Below the pieces are notes generated by a model. It did not search any database. It had not been told where the DNA came from and saw nothing but the letters and a program-made list of their open reading frames with translations. A stretch of 64,000 nucleotides of DNA from Prorocentrum cordatum (lineage: Eukaryota > Sar > Dinophyceae > Prorocentrales > Prorocentraceae), in NCBI GenBank assembly GCA_963575745.1, contig CAUYUJ010022504.1:328001-392000 (forward strand), read 5' to 3'. The position numbers were made by a program, and so were the translations under genes. Positions 47,991 to 58,999 of this stretch are shown piece by piece (positions within the stretch are counted from its first letter, which is position 1; every line of letters starts with the position of its first letter).

Positions 47991-48141
47991 AGAGACGCCC
48001 CTGCCCTGGTTTTTTGAGGCGCTGTGCGCTCCATCTCTTGCGAGCCGGCGGGCCTCGCGCGTGCCGCGCGGCGTCCCGGCGGCGTTCTGGCCTCTCGGAG
48101 CTCCCAGGAGCTTTACGGACCGAGCACTTCTGACCCAGGGC

Positions 48142-48382
48142 TGGCTCCGGATCCGCCCTACTTTGGGGAAATTCGAAAGTAGGGCTTGGAACTTCCGCCT
48201 TACTTTTCAAGCCCCGCTGATGCCAATTTCCGCCCTACTTTTCTGTGGCTGTTTCTGTGGATTTCCGCCCTATTTCATGTTGGGTGCAGCAATTTCCGCC
48301 CTACTTTTTCGGCCTCTTGTAGGTGGATTTCCGACGCAATTTTGAGTTGGAAAAAAGCCAAAGTAGGGCGGATCCGGAGTCA
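48142..48382 (+). mobile_element. R5 TIR element copy 2
   Basis: CTCCGGATCCGCCCTACTTT and its perfect inverse AAAGTAGGGCGGATCCGGAG, about 22 bp. The interior repeats ATTTCCGCCCTACTTTT four times. Confidence 0.85.
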
Positions 48383-48803
48383 GGGAGGGCAGGGGCGTGG
48401 TTCCCATCCTGGACTCCTGGAGGCAGCCCAAAGCGCTGCCGAGGAGCCGGGGGCCCCGACTGGGACGCGCAACGACATGGACCATAGCACTGTGCGTCGC
48501 CCTCGGGTGCGCACGTCCGACCCGAACAGTTCGATACGAGACCGATGTTGCATCACAGCAGCAATTCGGCCTCTGACTTTCGCCCTGGGCTCGGCTTAGT
48601 GAAGTGATGAATTTCGGGGTCCTGACGTGGGTAAAAAACATCACTTCACTAATCTGGGGCCCCTGGGGCCTCAGTGGGCCCTGGGGCCCACAATTAGTGA
48701 AGTGATGGTTTTCGGGCCTCGGATTCGAGCAGACCCCTCGTGCGGCAACAGGTCGCTTCCCGAGCGGCGTGGCCAGAAAGCGCCCGCCACGACGCAGATA
48801 CGA
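48383..48803. other. No gene recognised; short inverted words
   Basis: TTAGTGAAGTGATG occurs at 48597 and 48692 and as CATCACTTCACTAA at 48639, a possible hairpin. Confidence 0.5.
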
Positions 48804-48983
48804 TACAGTCGGGGCGTTGACCAACGGAACCCTAAATAAGGAACGAGGCCCCTTTTTTCCACAAGTTGAACTTCGATTTCACATCGAAAACCTCAGGAAA
48901 ACAGAAGGCAAGCTGCGAAACTATCAAGGAACACGGAGCCCCTCCCCAACGAAAAGGGTTCCTTCTTCAAGGCCCCGACTGTA
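48804..48983 (+). mobile_element. R6 TIR element copy 2
   Basis: TACAGTCGGGGCGTTGACC … AAGGCCCCGACTGTA; interior about 85% like 36834-37013. Confidence 0.8.
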
Positions 48984-49028
48984 CGACTCCTCGGTGCGCG
49001 CGCCGCCCCTGGGGGGGCGACGCACATA

Positions 49029-49211
49029 CCCATCGGTCGGAAGAAGTAGGTAGAAGCATGAAGTAGGAAGGCGTTGGAAATAGATTGGGCTTCCGCACGC
49101 CTCCTGAAGAGGAAGGAAGAGGGAAAACCACTCGACCTTTGAAGCAGGAAGGCGCTGAAAGTAGATTGGAATCTGGGAATCCAAAAATACCTACCTTCAA
49201 CGACCGATGGG
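49029..49211 (+). mobile_element. R7 TIR element copy 3
   Basis: CCCATCGGTCG and CGACCGATGGG are an 11-bp perfect inverted repeat. Confidence 0.75.
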
Positions 49212-49383
49212 CATGGTCGAAGTGTGCTGGGGTGACGCCGACCGGGGCCCCCTCGAGCCACGCAGGAGGCAGCACGACGCGTCAAGGCCCCCCCTGGCCA
49301 CTGCCGGCCTCTCCGCGGGCCCTCGCAATGGGCCTCTCGGGGCCGCCATGGCAACAACAACGACTCGGGGCAGCGAGGATCGG

Positions 49384-49574
49384 GTCGGGCGAAAGGGGGG
49401 GATAGCAAAGGGGGGGTTTGAGAATCAGCTCACGTAGCTGATTTTCCCGGCGCCTCCCGGCGCCGGAGGCGGCCATGTATCGAGGAATGGGCCCCTCGGT
49501 GAGGCCGAAACCAGCTGCATGCAGCAAATTTCGTAACCCCCCCTTTCCCAATGCCCCCCTTTCGCCCGGCCCGA
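49384..49574 (+). mobile_element. R4 TIR element copy 4
   Basis: TCGGGCGAAAGGGGGG and CCCCCTTTCGCCCGG are inverted; inner GCAAAGGGGGGG/CCCCCCCTTTCCC also pair. Flanks GAGGATCGG/GAGGACCGG (8 of 9). Confidence 0.85.
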
Positions 49575-50304
49575 GAGGACCGGACCCCGCGGGGAACGGG
49601 GTCGAGACCTGTGGGGGTCGGCGCCAGGGGCAAATCATGGCGTCGGGGGTCTGGGGGCACACAAAGGGGCCGCCACCCACGCGCGGGACATCCGCAGGCC
49701 ACGCGCTGGGCACACGTGTGCGGAGGGGTCAGCGCGCCTGGCCGTGCAGGGGCTGGGCGCTGGAAAGACAGCTGGTTGACGTGTGGAGCCAGCTCTCTCG
49801 GGTTGACCCCAACAAGGGGTCCAGCGACAAGGGGGCGTTTGCAAAAGATTTGGTGTAATAGAGTTGTGGAGTCGCAATACACTTGGGGCGTGCAACACAT
49901 TCCGGGGCGCAAAGGGATTGCTGGGCTTTCGCGTGCAATACGTTGGTTGCAATACAATGCAATACAACTCTCTGGCGCAATACATTTGCGATACATTTGC
50001 CCCAAACCAATTGCACCACCCCCTTTCAGCTGGACCCCCTTCTGGGTCAACCAGACTCTCGTCCAGGCTGCCCGCATCACGTGTGTTCAGCTGCCTGGCG
50101 CGTATTCGACCATGGACCCCTTGTTGCCTATTGGCCCTGGGCGGCTTTCGGCGGTCCTCGGCGGCCTTATGACGGCCTTCGGCGGTCGCTGGCGGTCGTC
50201 GGCGGTTTCTGGCGGCCTTCAGCGCGAATGCAGGGTGGTTGCGATCAACCAGGTGTCCATATTCGACTTGGCAGGGTGGGGGGTTCTGTCAAAATCCGAC
50301 CCAC
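49575..50304. other. No gene recognised; ACAATACATTTGCGATAC-like words
   Basis: Several CAATACA/CGATACA words at 49855-50000 and GGCGGTC words at 50140-50215. No domain in the open frames. Confidence 0.5.
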
Positions 50305-50499
50305 CTACTTGGACCCCGTTTGGGTCGGCCCCACCTCCGTGCTCAGCGGAGGCGGGGCGCCCATCTGCACCTGCTCGGGGATGCGGTCGGCCTCCGTGCT
50401 CAGCGGAGGCGGGGCGCCCATCTGCACCTGCTCGGGGATGCGGTCGGCCTCCGCGTCGCTGGCGGCGGCGGCGAGGTCCGCACTCGTCTGCGGGGCCAT
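50305..50499 (-). CDS. Candidate host exon with a 57-bp internal duplication
   Basis: From an ATG the minus strand reads MAPQTSADLAAAASDAEADR, then two identical 19-residue units starting ADRIPEQVQMGAPPP. The duplication is exactly in frame (57 bp; plus-strand units at about 50328 and 50385). An acidic, helix-like start and strand agreement favour a real exon, but the gene is unknown. Confidence 0.35.
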   Translation of the reverse strand: MAPQTSADLAAAASDAEADRIPEQVQMGAPPPLSTEADRIPEQVQMGAPPPLSTEVGPTQTGSK

Positions 50500-50924
50500 G
50501 GCTGAGCAGCGGCCGGGAAAGGCGCGCGCCTAGGGCCGCGGGGGAGGCGGGCGGGAGGGGCCGCGGGAGGAGGGGAGGGGAGGGCCTGGAACCAAGATGG
50601 CTGGGCTCCTCCGGGCTCCCGGCCTCCCCTTGCTCCGACCCCGCTCTCCCCCTCGATCGTTTCCCCCTGCCCCTCGCCACGCAGGCGACAGGAGGCCCAA
50701 GGCTGCAGCCATCGTGCTGCCAGAGGGCTGGCCGAGCCAGGAACGAACGGGCGCTCCTGGCCACGGCGAACCTCGGCCACGAGCAGGTCGCCCGACCTGG
50801 ATCTAAGAGACGACCCGGAAGCCAGAGCCACTCCTGATCCCGGAGCGATCCTTCTTCCATCGCCTTGCAACCACACGAGAGACCAGTAGGCAGACCAGAC
50901 GGGCGACCACGAGCCACCAATCCC
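50500..50924. other. No feature recognised
   Basis: GC-rich; open frames lack a domain. Confidence 0.5.
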
Positions 50925-51195
50925 ACCAGCCCCTGTGGGCGTAGGTGGTCTAGGGTGTGTCCTCTTTGACCCTCCCTTCTGTTCTCTTCGGGGAGGGGTT
51001 TATCACTGTTCCCTATGGATATACACCCCCTCCCCCCGGCGACCTGGAGCCAACCATTGGGGGAACTGAGGGCCCCCCCCACCATCCCTTGAACAAAAAT
51101 ACGAAACACACTCTGCCTCCAAATTCGGAGCATGCGCGGCGAACCCGATGCGGCCTCTCCCCACCATCCCTGTCAAAAACAATGCAGAGTTCACT

Positions 51196-51415
51196 TGGCG
51201 GCGGCGGCGGCGGCGGCGGCGGCTGCGGCGGCTGCGGCAGCGGCTGCGGCGGCAGCGGTTTCGGCGGCGGCGATTCGGCAGCGGGGGCGGCGGCGGCGGC
51301 TGCGGCGGCGGGCGGCGCGGCGGCGGCGGCGGCGGACAGCGGCGGCGGCGGCGGCGGCGCGGCGGCGGCGGCGGCGGCGGCGGAGGCGGAGGCGGCGGCG
51401 GCGGCGGCGGATGGG
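51196..51415. repeat. (CGG)n tract in repeat unit a
   Basis: Long CGG/GGC run inside the first of three 560-640-bp units that share ATTCGGAGCATGCGCGGCGA and TGGGAGGGCGGGTGGGA. Confidence 0.95.
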
Positions 51416-51543
51416 CCCCCAGTAGCTGCCCATCCAAAGACGACTGCTGAATATGCTGAGGATCGGGCCAGTCTCGGGTGCTACGTATATGTTGGGAGGG
51501 CGGGTGGGAATGAACGAGTCGGCTTGCGGGCGGGGAGGCCGTC

Positions 51544-52150
51544 TTGATCACTGTTCCTAATAGTCTGCGTGACATCGATGATGGTGCTTGGGTTGCTGAG
51601 TCCATCAATTGCCATCCGTTGATTCTTCTTCGCGATCACGATTTGGCTGAAGCCTTTTGTGCTATCGATGTTTCTGCTCTTAAGCGCCGACACTTGACTG
51701 TCTCCATCCCTCCTCCTGGTTGGATTTTCTCTCCTCCTCTTCAATCGTCTTCCGGTCATGCCATAGTCCGCGAATATGTGTGCGATGCGATCGTAGATGG
51801 TGTTGTCTGCGGGGCGGAGTTCTCCTCCAGGGCCGCCCTGATTACCCATCAAAGGAATGCGGGGGACCACCCGGACAGGCATAACTTGGCTTCGTTGGTT
51901 GAAACGAACGTCTGCCCGTGGTGCGTCTCTACATTCAAGAATCGGGATTCGGCTGTTCGTCATGTTCGTAGCTCTTTCTACCATGGTCGTTGCTACCTTG
52001 ATGCTTCTCTTTTTCCTGCACCCCCCATCCATGTCTCTGATTTATCTTGTCCTTTGTGCGATTCTCAGTTTGATGACCTTATTTCTTACCACATGCACGT
52101 CCGTCAGCACGTTTCCTTCGAGGGACATTGGGAATTACTAGCACCGTTTT
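51544..52150 (+). CDS. LINE fragment C: zinc-finger region
   Basis: Joins the preceding repeat at about 51545 (VPNSLRDIDDGAWVAESINC). Three Cys/His fingers parallel those of LINE B: CGAEFSSRAALITHQRNAGD, VCPWCVSTFKNRDSAVRHVR and SCPLCDSQFDDLISYHMHVR. Codon usage is T-rich (many CT/TT-ending codons), unlike neighbouring DNA. No RT or endonuclease is present, so this is a 5'-truncated insert between CGG units a and b. Confidence 0.75.
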
Positions 52151-52165
52151 ACTGTGAGCGCCGCC

Positions 52166-52843
52166 ATGGACCTGGGCATCGAGCTGGGCGCCGGGGACAG
52201 GTCGGCCCCGGAAGACAGCCGCGCCGCCAAGAGGGTCATGGTCACAGTGGACAACGGCAACCAAAAGCTTCTCACGCTTTTGGCGAAGGCTTGCTTGTCT
52301 TCGCTTCAGCAGCACAGGGCTCTCAAGGCAATTCTTCTGATGGTCTTTTGGATCCGGACAGATTCGTTGTTCAGTTCGTCAATGCGCCAAGCCACGACGG
52401 GCTTCGAACAGAAGGCGAAGGCCCTGCGGGAGAGCGGCAAGCAATCCAAGGAGGTCACCAAGCTCGTGGGGCTCCCTCACGCTCATGCTTGGAACGCAGT
52501 GTGCAAGGCCACCCTGGAGAAACTCAAGGCGGCCGGAGAGGCCGCGAAGGAGCAGCTGGCGACCATGGAGAGGTATTGCACCGAGTTAGCGACGAAGCGC
52601 CCCGGCCTCCAGGTCTGGCAGAACGTCGCCGCAGAGGTGAAGTACTGCTACCTGGAGAAAACCCACACACGCGATTACAAGAAACTCGTGGTCAACTTCA
52701 AGCAGGCCAGCAACAGCGACCAGATATTCGAGAACATCGTGATGCCGGTTCTGCTCAGAGAGCCAGAAGCGGACCAGCTGCCGGGCATCGCGCCGAAGGG
52801 GGACCTGGAGCACGAGCTCCAGAAGTGGCTGGACGAGCAGTGA
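52166..52843 (+). CDS. LINE fragment C: conserved helical C-terminal protein
   Basis: In the next frame, from ATG 52166 with a good context (GCCGCCATGG), 225 residues read MDLGIELGAGDRSAPEDSRA and NQKLLTLLAKACLSSLQQHR. The latter aligns with KLITLIAQLLMSVTREVAEI of LINE B. Mostly helical and charged; ends KGDLEHELQKWLDEQ with TGA. The zinc-finger frame stays open through the whole ORF, an unusual overlap. Function unknown. Confidence 0.65.
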   Translation: MDLGIELGAGDRSAPEDSRAAKRVMVTVDNGNQKLLTLLAKACLSSLQQHRALKAILLMVFWIRTDSLFSSSMRQATTGFEQKAKALRESGKQSKEVTKLVGLPHAHAWNAVCKATLEKLKAAGEAAKEQLATMERYCTELATKRPGLQVWQNVAAEVKYCYLEKTHTRDYKKLVVNFKQASNSDQIFENIVMPVLLREPEADQLPGIAPKGDLEHELQKWLDEQ

Positions 52844-53364
52844 CCGCAAAGGAGCGTCACATCAAGGCCTCCCTGCGCGCCCTCCCCATCTCTCGTCTCC
52901 GGGATATATGCAGGGAGAGACGTTTGCCTGACCGAGGCGACGGAGAGGCCATGGTGAATCGCATATACATCTATCTCCTTAGACCTGAGCTGAGTTCGCG
53001 CCCTGGCGTTCCCCGTCTTGGCCCTCGGCCCGTGTTCGTCCCCCGTGCTCCTTCCTTGGCTTGCTCCTTACCTTCCCTCGGCTCCTTTCCTCTCCCCTCT
53101 CTGCGTGCCTTGCCCTTCCTTTGTCTGTGTTCTCCTCCTCTTGCTGCCCCCCCCCTCCTTCCCGCTCGTCCCGTCTGTCGGCCCTGTCTGTCCTTGTCGC
53201 GCTCCTCCCCTCCTCCTCCTCCTCCTCCTCTCTTCCTTCTGGCTCCCTCGCTCCTCCGGGCTTCGCCTTGGCTCTCCTCGCTTTCCTTGTCGGCCCGTCT
53301 TCTGTCGGCCCGTCCTGGCGTTTGTTTGCGATCGTCGCAGGCTGTTCCATATCTTCCAGACTGA
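52844..53364 (+). CDS. LINE fragment C: SAP-like motif and low-complexity tail
   Basis: Back in the zinc-finger frame, LPISRLRDICRERRLPDRGD and GEAMVNRIYIYLL fit a SAP DNA-binding motif (L-x3-C/L-x4-LP-x-x-G-x5-V-x-RI). The tail after 53000 is Pro/Ser/Leu-rich, C+T-rich DNA, and may be 3' UTR read through. Confidence 0.45.
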
Positions 53365-53720
53365 AGAAGCTCGCAACGGAGTGGCGCAGCTCATTCGGCT
53401 TTTAAACCGTTTGCGAAATATTGTGCAGATTATTCGGTTCTTGTGCGGATCAGGATATGGCGGGAGGTCGCGGCACCCGGCATACCCTATGATGCACCTA
53501 TGGACTTCTCTTCACGACCGGCTGCCATCGACACGGGTGGCACGCCGCTGGCCGGTGTTCGGGGCCGTTCCCGTTCAGCACTTGGCTGTTGGGCCTTGAC
53601 GCACTGCGTCGCTGCTCAGCGCGTGTGGTACACAGTTGCCACATCCTCCGAGTCCTGTAGCAGTCTCATCACGTGTGCTCAGAGCCTTTAGCATTCAGAA
53701 GACAGCGGACTCTGCGGAGC
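53365..53720. other. Probable LINE fragment C 3' UTR
   Basis: No coding signal; it ends where CGG unit b begins. Confidence 0.4.
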
Positions 53721-54945
53721 TACCACCACCATACACTCCCTCCCCCAGGCGACTGGTAGCCAACCCGAATCAATGAGGGCCCCCCCCACCATCCTTTGCA
53801 AAAAACAATGCAAAACACACTCTGCCTACACATTCGGAGCATGCGCGGCGAACCCGATGCGGCCTCCCCCCACCATCCCTGACAAAAAACAATGCAGAGT
53901 ACACTTGGCGGCGGCTGCGGCGGCTGCGGCGGCTGCGGCGGGGGTAGCGGCTGCGACGGCTGCGACGGTGGCGGCGGCGGTGGCGGCGGCGGCGGCGGCA
54001 GCGGTGGCGGCAGCGGCGCCGGCAGCGGTGGAGGCAGCGGCTGCGGCGGCAGCGGCTGCGGCGGCGGCGATTCGGCAGCGGGGGCAGCGGCGGCGGCGGC
54101 GGCGGCGCGGCGGCGGCAGCGGCTGCGGCGGCGGCGATTCGGCAGCGGGGGCAGCGGCGGCGGCGGAGGCGGCGGCGGCAGCGGATTGGTCCCCAGTAGC
54201 TGCTGAATATGCTGAAGTTCGGGCCAGGCTCGGGTGCTACGTATGTGTTGGGAGGGCGGGTGGGAGTGAGCGAAACGGCTTGCGGGCGGGGAGGGGGTAG
54301 CTTGATCACTGTTCCGTATTAATAAACACCCCCTCCCCCAGGCGGGACTGGGAGCCAACCCAGGTCCGTGAAGGCCCCCACAGCATCCCTTGTAAAAACA
54401 ATACCTAACACACCGTGTCCCCCCCATCCTTTTGTAAAACACAACACAAAACACACTCTGCCTGCAAATTCGGAGCATGCGCAGCGAACCCGATGCGGCC
54501 TCCCCCCACCATCCCTATCAAAAACAAATGAGAGTACACTTGGGGTGGCGGCGGGCTGCGGCGCTGCGGCGGCGGGGGCAGCGGCTGCGGCGGCTGCGGC
54601 GGGGCGGCGGCGGGGGCGGCGGGGGCGGCGGGGGGGGGGCGGCGGCGGCGGCGGCTGTGCGGCAGGCAGCGTGGCAGCGGTGGCGCGCGCGGCAGCGGGC
54701 TGCGGCGGCAGTGACTGCGGCCGGCGAATTGGCAGCGGGGGGCGGCGGCGGCGGCGGGCAGCGCGGCAACGGCGGCAGCTGCGGGCAGCTGCGGCGGCGG
54801 CGGCGACGCGGCGCCAGCGGCGCCGGCGGGCGGCGGCGGCGGCGGCGGCTGGCCCCCAGTAGCTGGCCATCCAAAGACGCTACGTATGTGTTGGGAGGGC
54901 GGGTGGGAGTGAGCGGGACGGCTTGCGGGCGGGGAGGGCATCTTG
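53720..54945 (+). repeat. CGG-rich repeat units b and c
   Basis: Two adjacent copies sharing CACCCCCTCCCCCAGGCG, CATCCCTGACAAAAAACAA and ATTCGGAGCATGCGCGGCGA, each with a CGG tract (53905-54185 and 54540-54860). Confidence 0.9.
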
Positions 54946-55843
54946 ACCCCTCCCCCTACCCCTCCCTTGGACCCGCACGGGGGGTTCGCGACGCGTTGGA
55001 GCATCCAAAACGGCCTCGGCGAGGAAGCCAAAATCATTTGTTTTACGAAAGTTTTGGCCCCAGTTTGGCCTCCTAGAGGGGGGACCGTCACTGGGGACCC
55101 CCCCTTCTTTGATCGATCTCCTCCGAGATGGCCCCAAGAGCGCTCCCAAGACTCCCAAGGGTGCCCTAAGAGGGCCCCAAGAGGTGGCCAGGAGGCCCCC
55201 AAGAGGCTCCCCAGAGACCCCCACGAGGCCCCAAGAGACCCCCCAGAGGCACCCAAGACGCTCCAAGAGGCCTCGGCGAGAATGCCAACATCATTGATTT
55301 TACTAAGATTTTGGCCACATTTGGGCCTCCTGGGGGGGGGACTGCTTCATATGACTCCAAGAGCGCCTGGGAGAGCCCAAGATGACCTCCAAGATGGCTC
55401 AAGATATCCCAAGATGCCTCAAGATGGCCCCATGATGCTCCAATAAGCCCCAAGACCGCTTCAAGACGGCTCCAAGAGGCCCAAAACCTTCCAAAACCTT
55501 TGAAAAAAACAATGTTTTGGGCTGTCTCGCCTTTTCGCTTCCGATAGCCATCCGAGGCGTCAAGATGACTCCAAGATGGCCCAAGAAGGCTCTAAGAGCG
55601 CTCCCAAGGCTCCCAAGAGCGCTTCAAGAGGGCCCCAAGAGGCGCCCAGGAGGCCCCAGGGGGCCCCAAGAAGTTCTCCGAGGCACCCAAGACGCTCTAA
55701 GAGGCGTCCGGGACCGCCAAGAGGTCCCCAAGACGCTCCAAGAGACCTTCACTGGGAGACCCTTCCTCTGTGTGCTGCCCACTTCCCTGATCGAGGCACT
55801 TCCTCTGGGCATCGTTTCTGGATGGGCTGGTGGGGTTGTTTTT

Positions 55844-56261
55844 TTTTGCTTGCGGGCTCGCGAAGCAGGTCGAAAGCCGTCCAGACACTAGCCGGGCCGC
55901 GACTAGGCAGCAAGCGTATAGAATTCCAGGTCCAACCCTCGCAGGCAAGCTGTCTACGGACAAACTGTGTAGGACTCTGAGATACAACCTGGCTGGGGGA
56001 AATGATATAGCACCTTTTATACATAACAACTTTAGGGAAGCATGTGTTCATGTCTTCTCCTTCCTCAGTGCCAGCGCTCAGCTCCGCAGGCCTTCGCCCA
56101 GCAATCAGACCACACAGCCAGGTGAGACTAGTGGGCGTGTCGCTTGGAAGTGCACATCGGCGCAGCGAAGCGCCCCCAAGCCAGCGCACGCGCTGGGTAG
56201 GGAGAGGAGAGAGAAGGAAGATGACGAATCACAGGAGGCAGGTCAAGAGGGATATACGTGG
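55844..56261. other. No gene recognised; segment shared with 60178-60234
   Basis: 55855-55915 carries AGGTCGAAAGCCGTCC and GCCGCGACTAGGCAGCA, also found after R10 copy 3. Confidence 0.6.
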
Positions 56262-56655
56262 CCGATTCGGGAAACCCTGAACCCAAAAATGTGGTCCTCT
56301 CTTGGTGGGCGCATCTCTTACTTCCGCCGCCTTTCGCTGGCCGTCCGTCGGCGGAGGCGGCCGCCTTTTACTTCCGCCGGCTTCCGATGGCCTTCCACCG
56401 CCTTCCGCCGAGGAAGAGATGGCAACGCCTTCGATCCTCGAAGGCAAGGCCCTATTTGGAACAGTCCAGGTGGATCGTTCCAGAAAGCTTTAATCAAACA
56501 GCACTGCACCTAAGGATACCAGCGTTCTACTGTCGTTGGCTTCCGCCAGGCTTCCGCGCAGGAGGAGCCGCCGCTGTCACCCATGCCGCAGACGAAAGGA
56601 AGTCGACCTCCCGATCCCTCGAAGTGAAGCCTTTTTCCTGGGAGCCCCTGTAAGA
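56262..56655 (+). repeat. R9 family repeats, two copies
   Basis: 56262-56475 and 56520-56655, sharing TTCCGCCGAGGAAGAGATGG and TCGATCCTCGAAGGCAAGGC words with 9762-10310. Confidence 0.7.
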
Positions 56656-56744
56656 AGAAGCCAGGGTGAGGATAAACTCGGGTGAGGATATATTGAGAAT
56701 CTGAGCTCCCGCGGCGCTGGAAGATGACTCGGGCGTCGCGACCT

Positions 56745-56772
56745 TCTCAGAGCGTTCCGGAACGCTCTGAGA
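56745..56772. repeat. 28-bp perfect palindrome
   Basis: Arms of 14 bp meeting at TTCCGGAA; the word GCTCTGAGAGCATTCGG continues a looser repeat to 56790. Confidence 0.9.
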
Positions 56773-57295
56773 GCATTCGGGGACGCTCTGGAATGGATTC
56801 ATCCTCGTTCTAGCCCCGCCCGTGTCATCCAGGACCCAGACATCTGGCTGCTCCAAATTTTTCGATGCGTGGGCCCCGCAGGTCCAACCCCCCGGAGGCC
56901 GAAAACGGCCAAAAACCTGCTGCTCCAATTTTGTCGGAGCGTCGGGTCTCTGGGGAGCCCCCCCACCCACAACAGTACATCATGCGGGAGCGTCGGGATC
57001 CGTAACACCGTGATCAGGGCGGAGAGGAGAGCATCACTCACGTTGCGTAGTCGCAGGAGGCAGCGAGTGGAGAGGAGGCAGGAGAGACGTAAAGGGGGGC
57101 GAGGGGGGAAACGGGTATCCGCATTGACTCATCATCCTCCTGCCCTCCCCCTGCTCCTCCTGCTCCCCTGCCAGCTGCTCCTTCCCCCTTCCCCCCCCCT
57201 CCTTTAACCCCTTGCTGCTTCTCCTCCTGCACTCCCTGCTGCTCCTCTCCCCCTCCATCCTCCTCCAAATCCTCCTCCTCCATCCTACTCATCTC
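56773..57295. other. No gene recognised; R3-like fragment
   Basis: 56820-56960 contains GGAGGCCGAAAACGGCC and CCAATTTTGTCGGAGCGTCG, as at 58225-58275. The rest is C+T-rich. Confidence 0.5.
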
Positions 57296-57722
<427 letters not shown>

Positions 57723-57791
57723 CGGCACCACCACTACCCCGACGACGAAGGACACGACGACGGGGGCCGATGGCGCGGCCGAGGCGTGGAC

Positions 57792-57939
57792 CCAGTTGCC
57801 ACAGCCGGCGCACTGCGCCCTGTCGAAGCGAAAGTGCTTGCAGCTGGCCTGGTGGGCCCCCAGGGCGCCGGGCTCGAAGAGCCCGTCGCAGCCGCTGCAC
57901 AGCCTCACGCCAGCGCCGCACTGCTTGGCGTGCCGCCGC
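57792..57939 (-). CDS. Host exon with Cys/His zinc finger
   Basis: Minus strand reads RRHAKQCGAGVRLCSGCDGL, FEPGALGAHQASCKHF and DRAQCAGCGNW. The spacing LCSGC-x12-H-x3-C plus CAGC fits a C2HC/TRAF-like zinc-binding exon. It is bordered by CCGACAG (acceptor) and TGG/GTCCAC (donor), 148 nt. Two further Cys/His precede the finger. The gene itself is not identified; the rest of it should lie in flanking repeats. Confidence 0.5.
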
Positions 57940-58140
57940 CTGTCGGCGGCGAGCCCGTGGGGTAGGTGAGAGGGGGCTGGCCTCCTCAGAAAGCTCGGAG
58001 ATCCCCCAGCCTTCTGAAAAGTGTTTGAAACCTCCCACGAAGGCACAGAAGACTCCTCAGAAGGCCCGAGGGCTTCCGAGAAGCCTGGACACCTTCTGAG
58101 AAGGCCTTCTCCTTCTCACTTCCCCCCCTCGCTCTCAATG
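57940..58140. other. Unassigned intron-like sequence
   Basis: Short CCTCAGAAGGC-type words recur (58048, 58092); no coding signal. Confidence 0.5.
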
Positions 58141-58565
58141 TGCCCTGCAGAGGTCTGGACCTGGCTTTTCGACCCGGGTCGTTCTTTGACGCTTCGAGGC
58201 ACGGCGAGGGCCCCGGGAGGCCGAACACGGCCCAAAACTGCCAGCTCCAATTTTTGTCGGAGCGTCGGATCTCTGGGAGGAGAGGGGGCCAAGGCAGGGG
58301 GCAGGGGCTGTGGAGGAGCCTTTGGGCCACCGCTTGGCCACGCCCGAGCGAGGACCGCGCTGCACCCCTCGACGCGAGCGCACCCGCCAGACCCCCTCGC
58401 GTTGCGAAAAGACCACGACGGGAAGTGTCGCGCTATCTTCGGCCTCTGAGGGCCCCTCACTAGGCCTCGGGACCGTCAAAGAACGACTCTAGAAGAAAAA
58501 CTGGTCCTGGGAAATGGATCGAGACCTCTTGGAACGTCGGATCTCGCCAGACCCCCGACGCCATG
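58141..58565. mobile_element. Two R3 elements in opposite orientation
   Basis: 58150-58285 (inverse) and 58395-58565 (direct), around about 110 bp of unique sequence, as at 33.1-33.7 and 63.4-64.0 kb. Confidence 0.7.
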
Positions 58566-58611
58566 ATTCTTCATAACGACCCCTAGACCCCCAGAAATCT
58601 CAATTATAGAC

Positions 58612-58826
58612 CAAAGAACCCAAACCAGTGGATGGTTTGATCGATAAGGAGACCGTCTGGGAACCCGGGAACCTGGAATCCACCAAAATCGGCCCGAAAC
58701 CAATATAATCAGGACCCCGGGAACCCGGGAACCCAGCCGGCTACCAAAATCGGCGGGCAACTTTCGCCAAATCTTTCCATTTCCGCTTGGACTCCTTCAG
58801 TGCAAGCACCGATTGGGGAACATGAT
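58612..58826 (+). repeat. R8 family repeat
   Basis: GTGGATGGTTTGATCGATAA to GTGCAAGCACCGATTGGGG, in the order of the other R8 copies. Confidence 0.75.
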
Positions 58827-58839
58827 GATCGTGTAACCG

Positions 58840-58995
58840 ATCCCCATCCCCAGCGGCGTGGCCGGGGCCCCATTGGCCGATTCCCCCCCTAGATGGGGAT
58901 ATAGGTCGGTCCTTAACTGGGGTGGTAATTTGGTGGGTCTCGAAGGGGATGGGGATGGGGATGGGGATGGGGATTGGTTAAACGATTAGGGGAAC
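58840..58995 (+). mobile_element. Small TIR insertion with GGGGAT repeats
   Basis: AACCGATCCCCATCCCC and GGGGATGGGGATTGGTT are inverted; CGATTGGGGAACATGA and CGATTAGGGGAACATGA flank it as direct repeats. Confidence 0.65.
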
Positions 58996-58999
58996 ATGA

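Larger units (their letters stand above)
50925..55843 (+). mobile_element. R10 element copy 2 (large composite)
   Basis: Bounded by CAATCCCACCAGCCC and GGGCTGGTGGGGTTG. Contains three CGG-rich units (50990-51545, 53720-54302, 54303-54945), a LINE C-terminal fragment between the first two, and the CCAAGAGGCC/AATCATT-ATTTTAC region (55010-55740) shared with copy 1. Sequence beyond the right boundary (55855-55915) is also shared with copy 3, so the true end may be further right. Confidence 0.6.
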
